This document shows positions 1 through 8,455 of a DNA stretch of 15,182 nucleotides, piece after piece; the stretch's first letter is position 1, and each line of letters begins with the position of its first letter. The translations under genes were made by a program, and so were the position numbers. The DNA is from Entamoeba histolytica HM-1:IMSS (Eukaryota; Evosea; Mastigamoebida; Endamoebidae). The notes below the pieces were generated by a model. The model had not been told where the DNA came from. It was given only the letters and a program-made list of their open reading frames with translations, and did not search any database. The stretch covers positions 5,590 through 20,771 of the forward strand of contig NW_001915127.1 of NCBI RefSeq assembly GCF_000208925.1, written 5' to 3'.

Positions 1-819
1 TGTAAAAAAGATACTATTAAAGAAGGAGACATTTTAACAGGATATATTATAAAAAGTAGTGAAGAAGAAGGAGTTGATGTAATGGTATCAAGAGATGTAA
101 CTATTCATGTAGCACCAGGAGAATTATTAGATAATACAAGTTATAATGGGAAAGATTTTTCAAGAATCTTTTGTATTCAACGATTAGTAAAAGTAAGTAT
201 CATTGATAAAGAAGGATTAGAAGGAACATTAAAACAAAGTGTTATTTATCCAGGAATAATTAAATACTTTAAAGATATCAAAGAAAATATAGTAACTAAA
301 TGTGTTATAGTAAATATTACAAGTGAAGGATTGTTTTTAAGATTCTTTAATTCTAATATTCGAGGATTATGTCATTGTAGTAAAATAGAAGATAAAAAAT
401 TAACAAAGAAAGAAATGGAAAAGAGATTTAAAATTAAAGATGTCATAATGGCAAAAGTAGTTCATATTGACAAGAAGAAACATCGAGTTAATTTTAGTAT
501 CAAACCAGAAGATGTAGGAGAAGTAGAAATGAAAGATGAAGAAGAAACAATAGCTATTGATCCATGGAAATTAGCATTAAAAAGAAAAGAACAAAAAAGA
601 AGAAATGAAGAAAAAGATATTGCAATTAAAGAAGAAATGAAAGATGAAGAATTTAAAGAAGGAGTAGAAGATGAGGCTAACATAGAATGGGATGATCCTA
701 CTAAAGAAGAAGAAAAACATGAAAATACTACTATGGAAGAGGAAGAAGAAATAGAAGAAGGTAAAGATAATAATAAAGAAGAAGGAAGTAAGAAGATAAG
801 GAAGTATGGAAGAAGATAA
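1..819 (+). CDS. RRP5: RRP5-like rRNA biogenesis protein, S1-repeat part (5' partial, frame broken at 3' end)
   Basis: The frame is open from base 1, so the true start lies before the window; the ATG at 82 is internal. Codons 1-45 hold the end of an S1 repeat (KEGDILTGYII). A further S1-like repeat follows at about codons 90-165, with GLFLRF and IRGLCH strands and a closing HRVNFSIKPED. A Lys/Glu-rich acidic linker comes next, then a TAA. In yeast, Rrp5 is a large nucleolar protein with 12 S1 domains and a C-terminal HAT/TPR domain, needed for processing of 18S, 5.8S and 25S rRNA precursors. The matching HAT domain here lies immediately downstream in another frame (806-1687), so the TAA at 817-819 is probably a frameshift product and not the natural end. 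The family call rests on S1 plus acidic linker plus HAT order. The window is too short to count all S1 repeats. Confidence 0.8.
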   Translation, partial: CKKDTIKEGDILTGYIIKSSEEEGVDVMVSRDVTIHVAPGELLDNTSYNGKDFSRIFCIQRLVKVSIIDKEGLEGTLKQSVIYPGIIKYFKDIKENIVTKCVIVNITSEGLFLRFFNSNIRGLCHCSKIEDKKLTKKEMEKRFKIKDVIMAKVVHIDKKKHRVNFSIKPEDVGEVEMKDEEETIAIDPWKLALKRKEQKRRNEEKDIAIKEEMKDEEFKEGVEDEANIEWDDPTKEEEKHENTTMEEEEEIEEGKDNNKEEGSKKIRKYGRR

Positions 820-895
820 AGAAGAAGAAAATATGGAAGAAGAAGATAAAGAAGAAGGAAGTATGGAAGAAGAAGAGGAAAGTGAAGAAATTGTA
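700..895 (+). repeat. GAA-rich acidic coding repeat carrying the RRP5 frameshift
   Basis: Purine-only low-complexity DNA. The unit encodes variations on EEGSMEEEDKEEENMEEED; GGAAGTATGGAAGAAGA-type units recur at about 801 and 858. At 781-800 the unit is shortened: GGAAGTA runs straight into AGAAGATAAG, lacking bases that the later units keep. Comparing units, the first one is about 11 bases short, which would move the frame exactly as observed. Slippage in such a repeat can be a true mutation or an assembly error. Confidence 0.6.
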
Positions 896-1687
896 TTAGA
901 TTTAGATGAATGTCAAAAAGGAGTTGAAAAAGACCCAGATAATTCAATAGAATGGATTAAATTAATGCAATGTTTCATTCAAAGAAAAGAAATAGATGAA
1001 GCAAGAAAAGTAGGAAAGACAGGAATAGAAAGTATCAATTTTAGAAAATTAGAAGAGAAATTAAATATTTGGAAAGCATTAATGCAATTAGAAGCTAATC
1101 ATGGAGATGAAAAGAGTTTAAAGAAAGTATATAATGAGGCATTAGAGGTATGTGATAGGAAGAAAATCATGCTTCATATGATTCACATTTACAAAGAAAA
1201 GAAAGAGGTAGAAGAAGAAGAGAAAATCTTCAGAACATTATTTAAGAAAGTTAAAGGCAGTTGTAAAGTATATAAGAAATACTGTAATTTCCTAATGAGA
1301 AACAACAGAGAAGAAGAAATCAAAAACACATTAAGCAAAGCAAAAACAACATTAGATAAAAAGAAAATGATAAGTTTAGAAATTCATATTGCCCGATTAG
1401 AATATAAATATGGATCAGTTGATAAAGGAAGGTCAATGTTTGAAGATATTTTAACAAACAATCCAAAACGACATGATGTTTGGAATATTTATATTGATAT
1501 GGAGAAAGAAGTAGGAGATGTAGGAGTAATAAGAAGAATATTTGAACGAATAGTTAAACAAAAACTAAGTACAAAGACAATGAAAACATTCTTAACTAAA
1601 TACTTAGAATTTGAAAGAAAATATGGAGATGAAAGTAGACAAGAACATGTTAGAGACATTGCTAAATCATTTGTTTCAACAAAATGA
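806..1687 (+). CDS. RRP5: RRP5-like C-terminal HAT/TPR-repeat domain (frame-shifted continuation)
   Basis: This 293-codon frame overlaps the S1-bearing frame by 14 bases and lies one frame over. After an acidic run of about 30 residues it reads as the Rrp5 C-terminal domain: DPDNSIEWIKLM, then INFRKLEEKLNIW, then a run of HAT-type helical hairpins ending with PKRHDVWNIYID and RRIFERIVKQK. These match, by family memory, the yeast Rrp5 tail (SINFREEEKLNIW-type, PKR.D.WNVYVD). This domain binds pre-rRNA and assembly factors of the small-subunit processome. No TATA or GAAC element sits upstream and the ATG at 806 falls inside the repeat. It is therefore most likely not a separate gene but the end of the same protein, with the frame lost in the GAA-rich linker between about 790 and 800. 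An overlapping separate gene or a programmed frameshift is less likely. A TGAATT lies at the stop. Confidence 0.8.
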   Translation: MEEDKEEENMEEEDKEEGSMEEEEESEEIVLDLDECQKGVEKDPDNSIEWIKLMQCFIQRKEIDEARKVGKTGIESINFRKLEEKLNIWKALMQLEANHGDEKSLKKVYNEALEVCDRKKIMLHMIHIYKEKKEVEEEEKIFRTLFKKVKGSCKVYKKYCNFLMRNNREEEIKNTLSKAKTTLDKKKMISLEIHIARLEYKYGSVDKGRSMFEDILTNNPKRHDVWNIYIDMEKEVGDVGVIRRIFERIVKQKLSTKTMKTFLTKYLEFERKYGDESRQEHVRDIAKSFVSTK

Positions 1688-3737
1688 ATTGATTGATTTT
1701 TTAATAAAAAGAGAATAATATTTTAGAATTTTATTTATTGGTTGAAAAAGTATAATTTCAATTAGATTAATAAGAATGATATTATTGTATTTTTAATATT
1801 TATATTTTATTTTCTATTTATTTCATCATAATTAATTATTATATTTATAATGTATTTAAATGAAATTAAAATCATCTGATATATTTATAATGATTTTACA
1901 TGAAATAAAACAACAAAATTATTTATAAAAGTATATTGAATAATATTGAAATGAATACCTTTGAAATAAATAATTAATTGAATTTATTCAAATATATATA
2001 TATTATATTTTATATAGAAAATGATATAAATAATGTAGACATTGTAGACATTTGTTATTTTGATTAAATAAGAATATGAAAAGAAGAAATTAAGTCAAAT
2101 TAATGAATAAAAGAAAGAATAAAAAGAAATACATATATTGTAATTGTACTAAATAATATAAACAATTCATTTTCGATAGAAATAAAGAAATACTAAATTA
2201 TAAAATAAAATATTTAAAATAAAAGAATAAATAAAATGTATTTATAAATGAATAATAACCAAATGAATAAATTAGAAAATAAAGAAGAAATGAATAAATT
2301 TAATAAATAAATAGAATAAATGAAAATAATAATATTCAATTTATTTATATTCATAATCAGATGAAAATTATAACAATACCATATCATAAAAAGAAATATA
2401 ATAGTTAATAGAAATATTGAATATGAATAAAATAATGAACAAGAAGACATTAAAATAATAAATATAATTTAAATATGAATAAAATATAAAATAAATAATT
2501 ATAGAATAATAAAAATAAATGAAGGAGAAGTTATTCATTATTAATAGTATTAAATTGTTATTAAAATAAAAACAGAAAAATTGTACAATGAGGAAGAAGG
2601 ATGTAAAAAAATTGAAAAAGAGAAAATTAGAAAAAAGGAAAATAATAAAAGTTGTTGTTGTTTTATTGGGTGCTGGTGGTGTTATTGTGTAAGAATATTT
2701 TTTATAGTACAAGTTATTAATTCAGTTGGTTATTTTCTTATTGGTTGTTGTTTTATAAAAAGTCTTGTTAACAAAACCAATACCTTAAATAATCGTTAAA
2801 AGAGAGTGAATTAAGTTTTAGTCTCACTTAATAACACATATATAACACCAGATAATTGAAATTTAATTGAATAATATAAAATAATTTTTATTATTTTGAA
2901 GATATAAAAATGATGAATTTATTGTTTATTTTATGAATGTTTAATTTAATTTATTAAAAGTATATTTAGATGATAACATCTTCTCATTATTCATTTATTT
3001 TATATATTTTTAATGTTTTTTTTTATTATAATGTTTTTAATAATTATTTCATTATTACTTTAATTCTTTATTTATTTGTATATTGACTGTTATTGTTATT
3101 TATTCTATTTTTCATTAATTAATAAAGTATTGAATAGATATTTATTGTACTTATGATTATATTTTATTTTCTTATTTCTTATTATTGTATCAATTATACT
3201 CATTGTTTTTATTTAATATTAAATTTCAACATTGTTTAACATTATTCTTCTTGTCCAAAATAATCATTTATTTTCTGTTTATTATTTTACTATTTTTCAT
3301 TCTTTCATTTGATTTTTATTAGATATAATCTTATATGAAACATTCTCGTTTAATAAATTTTTGTATTAATACTGTTAATCATAAAAACACATGTTACTTT
3401 TTAGTTATCGCTTTAATTTCGCTTTTTTCATTTTAAATTGATTGATGAAATGTTAAAATAATCAGAATATAAATCAAATGCATAATAATCAAAACAAAAT
3501 GAATAATAAGCTACAATTAACAATAAATGATTTGGTAGATTAATCAAATCAATACAAATAATGACCAACAAGAATAATGAAATTAATTAACAGTTATGTT
3601 ATTTACTTTTATAAATGTTTTAACATAAATATTGAAAATAGAATTAAAAGTTATGTAATTAATTAATAACTATATTCTATTGTGATATTAAATTAATAGG
3701 AGAGATGTATTAACATAATTTTTTATTATTCTTTTAG
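1688..3737. other. AT-rich intergenic region, no convincing gene
   Basis: About 2 kb of nearly pure A/T DNA with stops in all frames. The longer open frames (minus strand 2214-2712) are F/I/Y/N homopolymeric shadows. The only patch with different texture is about 2581-2830, where G content rises (GTTGTTGTTGTT, GGTGCTGGTGGT); it is listed separately. A short tandem GTAGACATT duplication sits at 2036-2052. Confidence 0.6.
2588..2692 (+). CDS. Doubtful 34-codon ORF, Lys-rich then hydrophobic
   Basis: The ATG at 2588 opens 34 codons: a basic half (MRKKDVKKLKKRKLEKRK) followed by a hydrophobic, glycine-bearing half (VVVVLLGAGGVIV). The patch is richer in G than its surroundings. The second half faintly recalls the first strand and loop of a P-loop GTPase, but no Gly-Lys-Ser/Thr follows, so I do not assign that. 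No Entamoeba-type TATA plus GAAC is seen in front. It could be a small tail-anchored peptide, a fragment of a dead gene, or chance. Low confidence. Confidence 0.12.
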   Translation: MRKKDVKKLKKRKLEKRKIIKVVVVLLGAGGVIV

Positions 3738-3937
3738 GTTCTAAATTGAATATTTATTTATAAAACATTTCTTACAATTTTAACAATAACAATAAATAAA
3801 TAAAAAGGGGGTAAATGTAAATATGTAATTTTATTTTATAATTATTTTTTATTTTTCTTTCGATAAAATAATAAATCAAATACCAGTAAAATGATTAAAA
3901 TTAGTTTATATTTGAAATTATCGAATGAATGATGTTT
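3738..3937 (+). repeat. Dispersed ~200-base intergenic repeat, copy 1
   Basis: Matches 8101-8309. Bases 3821-3937 are identical to 8193-8309 over 117 bases; the first part (3751-3820) matches with a few substitutions and two bases of indel. It contains a G5 run (3807-3811) and a pair of inverted TTCGATA/TATCGAA boxes (about 3859 and 3919). It lies 1.1 kb before the intact protease gene, whereas copy 2 lies 147 bases before the broken one. No open frame runs through it. Confidence 0.9.
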
Positions 3938-5040
3938 GTATTAATTAAAATATTCATATAATCTAAATATAAAACAAAATATAATAATCAAATTTATGTT
4001 ATGAGAAGAAATGAAAATTGATATATTTTAATATACAACACCTATTAGAATGTAGAAATGATAGTTCATTATTTAAAAATAAATTCAGAAAGATATGTTC
4101 ATTAAATATGAATATCATACATAAACTATGTTGTTAACTTCAATTTGATATTAAAATCACTGACGATAAGAAAATAGAATTAAAATGAAAGAAAATACGA
4201 AATGAAGATGATAATATATTTATTAAAATATTGAATAATAAATGAAAATAAATATATTTATTATTTATAAAAATAAGACATTACCATTACATGGTATAAA
4301 AAGTGAAAGTAAAATAACGAATATAACTGAAATGAAACAAGAGATAATGTTCATTTAAATAATAATATTAAAAGAGTTAACAATTTAATGGTTAATTTAA
4401 TATTAATTCATTTCATAAAATGAATACGTTTAAACACTTTTATCTTTTAATAATATTGTTTTATTTTTTGAAATGAATGTAATTTTATTAACACTTTTTT
4501 CATCCATTATCTTAAATATTAATTGTATTTAATTAAATAATTAAAAAAAACAATTTATTAAAAATGTATGTTTTTATATATTTCAACACAAAATAATTTC
4601 AATTATTTACATTAATTTATTCATAATGAAACAAATGAGGAATAAATATTTATTTTGATTCTATATTTATTTGAATTTATTTCTAATTAAAGGAAAAATG
4701 AGAAAGGGAATAATTTTATTGTTGTTCAATAAAAAGAATAAAGTGTGATAAGAATAATAAATGTAACTAAATATATTCTATTTTTAGTATTTAAATTAAA
4801 ATGACGATAAATAATGATGTTTATAATTTTAAGAAATACAATAAAAATGTATAGTCACAATGTAAAATTATTATTTTAATAATAATTATCTTTTATCAAT
4901 TTTGAAAATAAAATTACAATCGCTAACAATTTACCCTGTTTATAACCAATTTTTAATGATTAAAAACATTGTATTATTAAAAATGAAGAAGTTATTATCA
5001 TTAATTAGAAATAGGGGGTAAAAGTGTAATGTTATTGATG
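3938..5040. other. AT-rich intergenic DNA upstream of the intact protease gene
   Basis: No coding frame, tRNA or other RNA gene seen. The last 60 bases share a GGGGGTAA box (5014-5021) and an AAGTGTAATGTTA string (about 5022-5034) with DNA near the broken paralogue (8347-8359). These 1.1 kb separate repeat copy 1 from the gene; the equivalent interval in the second copy is only 147 bases, so one copy gained or lost about 1 kb. Confidence 0.6.
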
Positions 5041-5079
5041 GATATTTAAGGTTGAACTTTAAAAGAGTTTATTCATTAA
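5041..5079 (+). promoter_or_regulatory. Entamoeba-type core promoter of the intact S41-like gene
   Basis: TATTTAAG at 5043-5050 fits the Entamoeba TATA-like element GTATTTAAA(G/C). TTGAACTT at 5052-5059 holds the GAAC core (5054-5057). TTTATTCA at 5068-5075 fits the initiator AAAAATTCA. The ATG follows at 5080, giving the very short 5' leader typical of the genus. Finding all three elements in the right order supports both the start codon and the genus. Confidence 0.75.
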
Positions 5080-7215
5080 ATGATTACTCTAATACTTGTA
5101 TTAATTACACTCTCATTTGGAAGGAAATGTTATTATTACATACCCTATCAATCTGAACCACTTGTAGATACTATTGATAGTGCATTTGAATGTATTGAAG
5201 AACCAACAATTTCAAAAGATAATAAAAATTTAGTGATTAATCGTTTGAAAAGGTATTTAGAATCATATGTATACAAAGATATATTGAAAAATCCACCAAA
5301 TCAAATTGGGACATATCATTATGACAAAGTGGATATTGATAAAGAAATAAACAAAATAAATCTGGATGAAGGAAGTGTATATGAATTTTATTCACAAATT
5401 CAAAAACTGTTTATTTCAGCAAAAGATCCTTTGTTGTCATTTGCAATATTACAAAAAAATGAGATTTCGATAAGAAATTACATTGCTTATTTTTATTATT
5501 TCCTTCCTTTTAATATTATGATAGATAAAGAAAAACATATGTATCTTATTCCTAAATATTATTACAAAAATGCAAAAATTGATGTTCCATCAGAAATAGA
5601 AAATAATAAAAATAATTATGTTAAATCAATAAATGGAGATGATCCATTTGAACTAATTAGATCATTTGGAATTGCTTTTAGTTCATTTAAATCTCCTCAT
5701 GCACAATTTACAAATTCTAAATCTTCTAATCTTGATAATTCATTTACTCAAGGAAAATTACTTTTATTACCATTATCAAAAGAATATTTACGTATACCAC
5801 TAACAATTCAATGGGAAAATGGTGAAAGTGTTGTTGTTCGTTATTCAATATTAAAGTTACCAACTCCAACTCTTCATGATATGGTACAAGATAAAAATCT
5901 TCTGAAAACAAAAGAAATTGATTCAGATATAGATGATCTAAAAAATGAATATGGTAATTTAAATAATGACATATATTGTAAAGTATCTGGTAACAATATT
6001 AACACTCTTGTTATTAAGAGATTTAATGTATTCAATAACATGCAGGTACTTCAAAACTGTGTAGAGTTATTTGATTCAAATGATTACCCAATTCAAGTTA
6101 TTCTTCCAGAGAATGATGGCGGAAATCAAATTTTGGGAATATGGATTCAAAAATTATTAGCCCCCAACTATGATGCTGACTTAATTTCATCAGCAAGAAA
6201 ATCTGATAACACAGAAGAAATAATAACCAAAGAAGGTGGCATAGATTACGTTGATCCAAAGACATGTATGGAAAGAATGCTAGGCGACATTAAAACTAAA
6301 GAAATGGCAAGTTGTCTACGTACAGCAGGTGAATACTTCCCATATCTAATAAGAAAGTCATGGCCATATTTACCATTGATATTTAAGGAGTCGTATTGCA
6401 CTAGAAAATTGGAAGAATGGTATAGAAAACCAACTACCATTAAATATGGTAATGTTAAACATGTCATTACTCAACCATCAAGACTTATTACAGAACCACC
6501 ATTGGAAGGCATGAAATTAATGAAACATCCAAGAAACCCAACAGAAATAGTAGTTTATACTGATTCATATTGTTATTCGGCATGTTCAATGATAACAAAA
6601 GGATTAAAAGAATGGGGAGGAGCTATTCTTGTAGGATTTAGTGGTGATCCTGATGGTAAAGATGAAGAATTTGAAGTCGGACAATCACCATCGAAAGAAT
6701 TCAAAGGAACATTTGAAGAAGAAAATACTGATTCTGATCCATTACGCTTTTCTTTTAATTATAGCTTTTTCGAAACATTTAGACATAATTATAATTACAA
6801 TGAAACAATTCCTAGAGAATTTTTAACAGATGTAATAGATGAAAGAGTGAATATTTATCAATTTGATAAAACCGAAGAAGCAATAAGTGAATTTGAAGAA
6901 GAAACAAAGAAAATAATAGAAAAATATCAAACTAAATGTAATCCAAAGAATAAAAGATTAGTTAAAAGAGATAGTATATGTGATAACGAAATTAATATTG
7001 AACATGGACATGGAGGATATGAATGTGGAGATAATGGAGAGTGGAGTACAAAATGTGTACTAGCTTATTGTGATTCAGGATATAAATTTGATTATATCAA
7101 CAATAAATGTATTGAAGATGTATGTGTTTTTCCACCAAGTCTAAACAGTGGAATGCCAATAATGACAGTAAACCTAGTCATGATAATACTTGGAATAATC
7201 ACATTAATTCTCTAA
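5080..7215 (+). CDS. S41-like (tail-specific/CPAF-like) serine protease homologue, secreted, probably GPI-anchored
   Basis: 711 codons. Residues 1-14 (MITLILVLITLSFG) are hydrophobic and read as a signal peptide. Residues about 190-215 (DDPFELIRSFG to SPHAQFT) resemble the N-terminal core seen in CPAF-like S41 proteins, with a candidate catalytic His at 207. Residues about 480-525 hold EIVVYTDSYCYSACSM and GLKEWGGAILVGF, the likely nucleophile region, with candidate Ser at 500. Such enzymes cleave proteins using Ser and a His or Lys partner. From about residue 620 a cysteine-rich module follows (KCNPKNKRL, HGGYECGDNGEW, YCDSGYKFDY). The chain ends in a bare hydrophobic stretch (about 693-711) preceded by small residues (SLNSG), as in GPI-anchored surface proteins. 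The start is fixed by the promoter at 5041-5079. TAATT overlaps the stop. A broken paralogue lies at 8456-10498. Enzymatic activity is inferred. Confidence 0.8.
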   Translation: MITLILVLITLSFGRKCYYYIPYQSEPLVDTIDSAFECIEEPTISKDNKNLVINRLKRYLESYVYKDILKNPPNQIGTYHYDKVDIDKEINKINLDEGSVYEFYSQIQKLFISAKDPLLSFAILQKNEISIRNYIAYFYYFLPFNIMIDKEKHMYLIPKYYYKNAKIDVPSEIENNKNNYVKSINGDDPFELIRSFGIAFSSFKSPHAQFTNSKSSNLDNSFTQGKLLLLPLSKEYLRIPLTIQWENGESVVVRYSILKLPTPTLHDMVQDKNLLKTKEIDSDIDDLKNEYGNLNNDIYCKVSGNNINTLVIKRFNVFNNMQVLQNCVELFDSNDYPIQVILPENDGGNQILGIWIQKLLAPNYDADLISSARKSDNTEEIITKEGGIDYVDPKTCMERMLGDIKTKEMASCLRTAGEYFPYLIRKSWPYLPLIFKESYCTRKLEEWYRKPTTIKYGNVKHVITQPSRLITEPPLEGMKLMKHPRNPTEIVVYTDSYCYSACSMITKGLKEWGGAILVGFSGDPDGKDEEFEVGQSPSKEFKGTFEEENTDSDPLRFSFNYSFFETFRHNYNYNETIPREFLTDVIDERVNIYQFDKTEEAISEFEEETKKIIEKYQTKCNPKNKRLVKRDSICDNEINIEHGHGGYECGDNGEWSTKCVLAYCDSGYKFDYINNKCIEDVCVFPPSLNSGMPIMTVNLVMIILGIITLIL

Positions 7216-7217
7216 TT
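7213..7217 (+). terminator. Polyadenylation motif overlapping the protease stop
   Basis: TAATT overlaps the TAA stop and matches the Entamoeba 3'-end motif TA(A/T)TT. A second TTAATTT lies about 14 bases on. The paralogue keeps the same arrangement at 10496-10500. Confidence 0.5.
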
Positions 7218-8100
7218 GAAGAAGGTTTAATTTGAAATATAATTTTGGTTTAATAAAACAAACAAGCAAAGAAAAAAAGCAAATAATGGAAAAAGAAGAG
7301 AAAGAAATATATAAAAGAATAAAAGTAGAAAGGAGAGAAGATAAAGTGTAATAAAACAAAAGAGATGATAAAAGAAGAAAAGAAAGAAAAAAATAAAGGA
7401 TGCAAATTTTAATGTAATAAATAAAAAAGTGCAAAAATTAATGATGCAAAATTTAAAGCAAAATATTTAGCAACATTTTTTATTGATGCAAAATATTTTG
7501 AAATAAAAATAAATCATCATTTTATATTATTATATTTGATAATAAATTATATTATGTATTGAATACATTATATTTATTTATTCTTTGTTCTTTCTTTTAT
7601 TTTTATTATTTCATCTATTACATTATTATTCATTCATTTATTATTTATATTTCATTTATTAAATAAAATGAAAATGAAATTGTAAAATATCAATCAATTA
7701 AATATTCATGAATAATAATTTATTAATATTTAATAATTGAAATAACAAATAATAATGTAACAATAATGATATATTCAATATATTCTTTATTTAATTTGTT
7801 CAATATTAGATTATTTTATTTCATTATCATTTCATTGTCTTCATTATTTTATTTCATTTATTATTTCATATTCATTTATTATTTTTTTTAAAATCAAATA
7901 AACAATATTATAACCATAACACAATAATTTGTTAGAAAAAGAAAAAAGTTGTAAAAGATAAAACAAAAAAAGTTGAATAAATTTATTAAATAAATGAAAA
8001 TACTGATATTCAATGTATTTTATACATTCACAATAAAATGAAAAAGATAATAATACAAAATTGAGATAAAAATTGGAATACATTTAAAATTATTGTTATC
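7216..8100. other. AT-rich intergenic DNA between the two protease copies
   Basis: No gene seen. 7250-7400 is strikingly purine-rich on the plus strand (AAGAGAAAG, GGAGAGAAGAT), then comes the GATGCAAAATTT cluster (7399-7500), then ATTTATT/TTTCATT tracts. Part of 7940-8050 faintly resembles 2270-2370 (AATAAATGAAAATA..TGATATTCAAT), but low complexity makes this weak. Confidence 0.55.
7399..7500 (+). repeat. Cluster of degenerate GATGCAAAATTT motifs
   Basis: Five versions of a (GAT)GCAAAATTT-like unit occur within about 100 bases, at about 7399, 7429, 7443, 7458 and 7485 (GATGCAAATTTT, GTGCAAAAATTA, GATGCAAAATTT, AGCAAAATATTT, GATGCAAAATATTTT). Spacing is irregular. G and C are rare in this DNA, so recurrence of the GC dinucleotide in one context stands out. 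Could be a binding-site cluster or a decayed tandem repeat. Confidence 0.45.
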
Positions 8101-8309
8101 GTTCTAATTTAAGAATTGAGTATTTATTTATAAAACATTTCTTACAATTTTAACAATAACAACAAACAAATAAAAAGTGGGGGTAATTATTGATATGTAA
8201 TTTTATTTTATAATTATTTTTTATTTTTCTTTCGATAAAATAATAAATCAAATACCAGTAAAATGATTAAAATTAGTTTATATTTGAAATTATCGAATGA
8301 ATGATGTTT
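8101..8309 (+). repeat. Dispersed ~200-base intergenic repeat, copy 2
   Basis: Pairs with 3738-3937 in the same orientation; the last 117 bases (8193-8309) are identical. The G5 run sits at 8179-8183 as GTGGGGGTAA. It lies 147 bases before the broken protease copy. The pairing of repeat plus protease gene at two places suggests that both were duplicated as one block. Confidence 0.9.
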
Positions 8310-8439
8310 AATTTAAATTAAGAATAGAAACATGAAACTATATCAAGTGTAATGTTAATACAAAGGAAAATAAGTGTAATAGGAAAACAAAAGAAAGAGG
8401 AATTAAATGAAAATAATAATAAATAATAGGATAAATGAG

Positions 8440-8447
8440 TATTTAAG
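8440..8447 (+). promoter_or_regulatory. TATA-like element of the broken protease copy
   Basis: GTATTTAAGC at 8439-8448 fits the Entamoeba TATA-like consensus better than that of the intact gene. However, the ATG at 8456 follows only 8 bases later, with no room for the GAAC element or initiator seen before the intact copy (30-37 bases there). About 20 bases appear to be missing. Confidence 0.5.
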
Positions 8448-8455
8448 CATAGAAT

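Noticed and set aside
462..947. Minus-strand 161-codon open frame opposite RRP5
   Set aside because: L/S/F-rich shadow of the GAA-rich sense repeat; the opposite strand has S1 and HAT domains.
2214..2712. Minus-strand frames rich in F, I, Y and N
   Set aside because: Composition is what AT-rich DNA gives by chance; no promoter, no motif.
2681..2728. Possible short intron (GTAAG to CAG) in the 2588 ORF
   Set aside because: Does not begin with the usual Entamoeba GTTTGT, is very short, and the frame beyond has no recognisable protein.
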